A stretch of DNA of 9,649 nt from Chloroflexia bacterium (GTDB taxonomy: Bacteria > Chloroflexota > Chloroflexia > Thermomicrobiales > CFX8), in the NCBI GenBank assembly GCA_013696045.1, contig JACCZH010000233.1, forward strand, positions 1 to 9,649. Reading direction: 5' to 3'. Positions 7,023 to 9,649 of the stretch are shown piece after piece (position 1 is the stretch's first letter; each line of letters opens with the position of its first letter). The position numbers were made by a program, and so were the translations under genes. The notes beneath the pieces were generated by a model. The model was not told where the DNA came from. It saw only the letters and a program-made list of their open reading frames with translations, and searched no databases.

Positions 7023-7554
7023 ATGTTCATATCTACCCCGATCGTGAGACTAACGCTGGCGGTGGCGCTTATCGTCATCTCTTCCGGCATCGTCTACCAG
7101 CCAAACGCATACGCCCAGGAAGAGCAAGAAGAGATTGAACGAGTCGGCCCCGGCGGGCCTCCGGTTCCAGGCACCGGCCCGGTAGACACCACGTCATTCG
7201 TGCGGGTAATTGACGGCAACACCGTAGAGACGTGGCTTGCCGGAAGCCGGGCCGGGATCGGCCTCATCGGTATTACTGCACCTATGGCAAACACCCCATG
7301 CGGCCAGGAGTCAGCATCGTACCTTCAAAACCTTGTCTATGGTGGCCTCTTCTTTCGAAGAAGATCCCGAACTCACCTATAACTCTGACCACATGCGCAT
7401 GTACTACGCGTTCCTTCCCGGCGGCGAGTCAGTCGCGACAAGGATGGTTTCGGCAGGCATGGCGAGCGCATCTGGAGAGGGACAGGAAACCGAGCAACTG
7501 CAAGCGCTCGAGGGTGAAGCGCGCGCTGCAAATATCGGTTGCCTTAACGATTAG
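7023..7554 (+). pseudogene. Secreted staphylococcal-nuclease-like domain, frameshifted and catalytically degenerate
   Basis: From the ATG at 7023 (GGGAGG four bases upstream; an in-frame ATG at 7011 is possible), residues 1-31 form a signal peptide with a hydrophobic core and an AYA-Q cleavage site. A Gly/Pro linker leads to an SNase-like fold from about residue 54: SFVRVIDGN, GLIGITAP, CGQESASYLQNLV. The frame then runs into a TAA at 7380-7382. Dropping one base near 7344-7354 (run cctcttcttt) restores the rest of the fold in the next frame: FEEDPEL, HMRMYYAFLPGG, ALEGEARAANIGCLND, ending in TAG at 7552-7554. Against the S. aureus enzyme, Asp21 is N66, Arg35 is G80, Asp40 is T85 and Glu43 is M88; only the Arg87 equivalent appears kept. 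It is therefore unlikely to be a nuclease. The TAG is in frame with the following propeller, so this may be the N-terminal part of one larger protein. Confidence 0.75.
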
Positions 7555-8803
7555 GGAAGCCCTTCAAGTCAACGGGACACAGGCAGTGAGGAAATGACAG
7601 CAGCGGCCCAGCCACTGCAGGCCGCGATCCTTCCCTCGGGGTTCGTCGAAGATATCGTCGTGCGTGGATTAAACTTTCCGACCTCGTTCTCGATGCTGCC
7701 TGATGGCCGGATACTCATCGGTGAAAAGAGCGGGTTTGTTCGCATCTTCAAGGATGGCGCACTCCTTCCGACACCGTTCATCGACATCAGGGCCCAGTAA
7801 ACAACTACTGGGATCGTGGGCTTCTGAAAGTCGCAGTAGACCCAAACTTCGCCACCAACGGCTACGTCTATTTACTCTACACCTACGAGAACGATGCTCC
7901 CAACTTCAGCGGCGCCAAGACTGGAAGATTGCTGCGTGTCACTGCCCAGGGGATCAGGCACCGCTGAGCAGCGCTCAAGTACTCCTTGGTTCTGTCGTCG
8001 GCAGTGGCTGCCGAACGGTTGAATCTGATTGCATCCCGTCTGAATCGTTCGGCCATTCAACCGGCGGAATCACGTTCGGCGCGGATGGCACCTTGTTCGT
8101 CTCACTGGGTGATGGCGCAGGTTTCAACGTTGTGGAACAGGACGCTCTACGCGCGCAGAACCTTGATTCGCTCGCAGGAAAACTTCTGCATATCGATTCC
8201 AATGGTCTGGGTGTCGCATCGAACCCATTCTGGAACGGCGATCCCGGGGCAAACCGCTCGAAGGTCTGGGCACGAGGCGTGCGCAACGCGTTCCGATTGA
8301 CGGTGAATGAAGAAAATGGCACGCCCTTCATTGGTGATGTGGGCTGGAACACCTGGGAAGAGATTAGCGTTGCTCCAGCTGGCGCAAACCTGGGTTGGCC
8401 ATGTTACGAGGGTCCCGCCCGGCAGGGCGGATACGAGCCACTGGCAGTGTGTCAGGATCTCTATGCTCAGGGGCCGGATGCCGTTCAACCCCCGCTCGTG
8501 GCCTGGGATCGAGTTGGACGAGGGTCCGCAGTCGCCGGTGGTGTCTTTCTCCAAGGCGATAAGTATCCCGCAGCCTATCAGGGGGCGTATGTCTATGCTG
8601 ACTACGTCAGCGGTGAGATCCTCTACATCCATGTAGACGCAGCCAATAACCTCGTCAGCGGGCCGAACACGCTGGCTGACAACGCGGCGGGGCCGGTGGA
8701 TTTTGGAATGAGCCCGGACGGATATCTTCACTATCTAGCGATTAACTCCGGGGAGATCCGACGCATACGGTCGATCATCTCAGACCCGGAGCCAGGTGAA
8801 GAT

Positions 8804-9231
8804 GTCTATTTGAGCGACCTGCCCTGGATCTCCATGACCAACGGCTGGGGACCCGCTGAACGCAACCGCAGCAACGGCGAGGATGGTTCTGCCGACGGTA
8901 ACACTCTCTCGCTGAACGGCACGACCTATGCCAAGGGGCTCGGTGTCCACGCTCGCTCCGAGATTCTTTACGCCCTCGACGGGCTGTGTACGACCTTCAC
9001 GGCAGTCATTGGCGTGGACGACGAAGTGGGCCCGAATGGCTCGGTCACCTTTGAGGTCTGGGGAGATACGGAACGACTCTACCAGAGCGCGGTGCACACA
9101 GGATCAAGCGTTCCAGAACCAGTGACCGTGAACCTGGCGGGTCAGTCCCAATTACGCTTGGTTGTCGATGGCGGCGCCGATATCAGCTATGACCACGCGA
9201 ACTGGGCGGACGCGAAGCTGAGTTGTTCCGA
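8804..9231 (+). repeat. NPCBM domain, first tandem copy
   Basis: Encodes an NPCBM (novel putative carbohydrate-binding module) domain: VYLSDLPWISMTNGWGPAE, TTYAKGLGVHARSEI, VIGVDDEVGPNGSVTFEVWG and DISYDHANWADAKL. The domain is found in secreted glycan-active enzymes and probably attaches the propeller to a polysaccharide. This copy is complete. A short acidic/proline linker (DGDEPPPPDPGS) joins it to the next copy, with a repeat period of 462 bases. Confidence 0.88.
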
Positions 9232-9265
9232 CGGTGACGAGCCGCCTCCACCGGATCCTGGCTCA

Positions 9266-9649
9266 GTTTTCCTGAGTGATCTGGTGTGGGTCTCAATGAC
9301 CAATGATTGGGGGCCGGCTGAGCGCGACCGCAGCAATGGCGAGGACGGTCCTGCCGATGGCAACCCGATTACCCTCAACGGCACAACCTACGCCAAAGGG
9401 CTTGGCGTCCATGCTCGCTCCGAGATCGTCTACAGCCTCAACGGGCTATGCACAGACTTCTTGGCCGTTATCGGAATAGATGACGAAGTGGGACCAAACG
9501 GCTCCGTTACCTTCGAAGTTTGGGGTGACACTGTCCGGCTGTATCAGAGCGGCATACACACCGGGACGTCCGTCCCAGAACCGGTGAGCGTTGACCTGGC
9601 TGGTTAGGGCCAGCTGCGCCTGATTGTCGACGGCGGCGCTGATATCAAC
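9266..9649 (+). repeat. NPCBM domain, second tandem copy with an in-frame TAG, partial
   Basis: A second NPCBM domain, about 80% identical to the first at protein level by hand count over 128 positions. It opens with VFLSDLVWVSMTNDWGPAE and keeps GLGVHARSEI and DDEVGPNGSVTFEVWG. At 9605-9607 it has TAG where copy one has CAG (Gln). Downstream codons GQLRLIVDGGADIN still match copy one, so selection held this frame until recently. The window ends inside the domain, and more copies may follow. Confidence 0.85.

Larger units (their letters stand above)
7594..9649 (+). pseudogene. PQQ-dependent sugar dehydrogenase (GSDH)-like beta-propeller with tandem NPCBM domains, broken and running off the window
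   Basis: The propeller begins around 7633 (LPSGFVEDIVV) and continues with FPTSFSMLPDGRILIGEKSG. A TAA at 7798-7800 stops it. One missing G (CAG-GTA rather than CAGTAA) would restore YWDRGLLKVAVDPNFATNGY in the next frame. A second missing base in the GGGG run at 7949-7952 restores GDQAPLSSAQVLLGS and the rest. Family landmarks are GHSTGGITFGADGTLFVSLG with the conserved His, NLDSLAGKLL, WARGVRNAFR, GDVGWNTWEEI, GANLGWPCYEG and YLHYLAINSGEIRRI. Relatives oxidise aldoses with PQQ in the periplasm or outside the cell. From 8804, two NPCBM domains follow. TAG at 9605-9607 interrupts the second. The bases from 9608 to the window end stay open in the same frame. The ATG at 7594 lacks a good ribosome binding site, so a fusion with the upstream nuclease-like domain is more likely. 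Confidence 0.8.

Noticed and set aside
7703..7950. Independent start for the sugar dehydrogenase gene at 7703
   Set aside because: In that frame the first 80 or so codons show no family similarity, while the other two frames encode the missing propeller sequence over the same bases. The frame is real only after about 7950.
8147..8731. Minus-strand open frame of 194 codons
   Set aside because: It is antisense to the well-supported sugar dehydrogenase propeller; no ribosome binding site or recognisable motif.
7552..9607. Recoding of TAG as a sense codon, suggested by two in-frame TAGs in one gene
   Set aside because: At least five intact genes here end in TAG (nudC, the LLM enzyme, dppA, the AstE-like gene, the hydroxyacid dehydrogenase), and the broken gene also has frameshifts. 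Decay or error explains it better.
1..9649. CRISPR arrays, insertion sequences, tRNA or rRNA genes, attachment sites
   Set aside because: No short regularly spaced repeats, terminal inverted repeats, transposase motifs or recognisable structural RNA genes were seen on reading both strands.

Overview
The window is 9,649 bases of moderately GC-rich (high-50s % by eye) bacterial chromosomal DNA with compact, mostly short-spaced genes. The gene content is an LLM-class (F420/FMN-type) oxidoreductase, an M55 D-aminopeptidase, a TorD-like chaperone, and a secreted quinoprotein-type sugar dehydrogenase joined to NPCBM domains. This resembles Chloroflexota (Thermomicrobia or SAR202-like lineages), but the assignment is inference from gene content; no rRNA or marker gene is present.

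Left part (1-1444): the last 25 codons of an unidentified plus-strand gene converge on a minus-strand pair, nudC (NADH pyrophosphatase) followed by a DinB-type four-helix protein. The end of the DinB gene looks frameshifted.

Middle (1581-5145): an LLM oxidoreductase and a DppA-type D-aminopeptidase form a tight plus-strand pair 11 bases apart. A minus-strand GNAT acetyltransferase is divergent from a plus-strand zinc-dependent M14/AstE-type deacylase. The metal ligands and catalytic motifs of these enzymes look intact. Together they suggest small-molecule, peptide or amino-acid catabolism; that link is inference from proximity.

Right-middle (5189-6668): a minus-strand D-2-hydroxyacid dehydrogenase is followed after 4 bases by a TorD/DmsD-like chaperone, with no molybdoenzyme in view. 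A hairpin lies between the chaperone and the convergent deacylase.

Right (7023-9649): this is the most unusual part. A signal peptide, a staphylococcal-nuclease-like domain that has lost most catalytic residues, a GSDH-type beta-propeller (PQQ-dependent sugar dehydrogenase family) and two tandem NPCBM domains can be read as one secreted multidomain protein. The present sequence breaks it with three single-base frameshifts and two in-frame TAG codons. One TAG separates the nuclease-like and propeller parts in the same frame. The other replaces a CAG (Gln) codon that is intact in the neighbouring repeat copy. It is either a recently decaying gene or a poorly sequenced stretch, and it runs off the window end.
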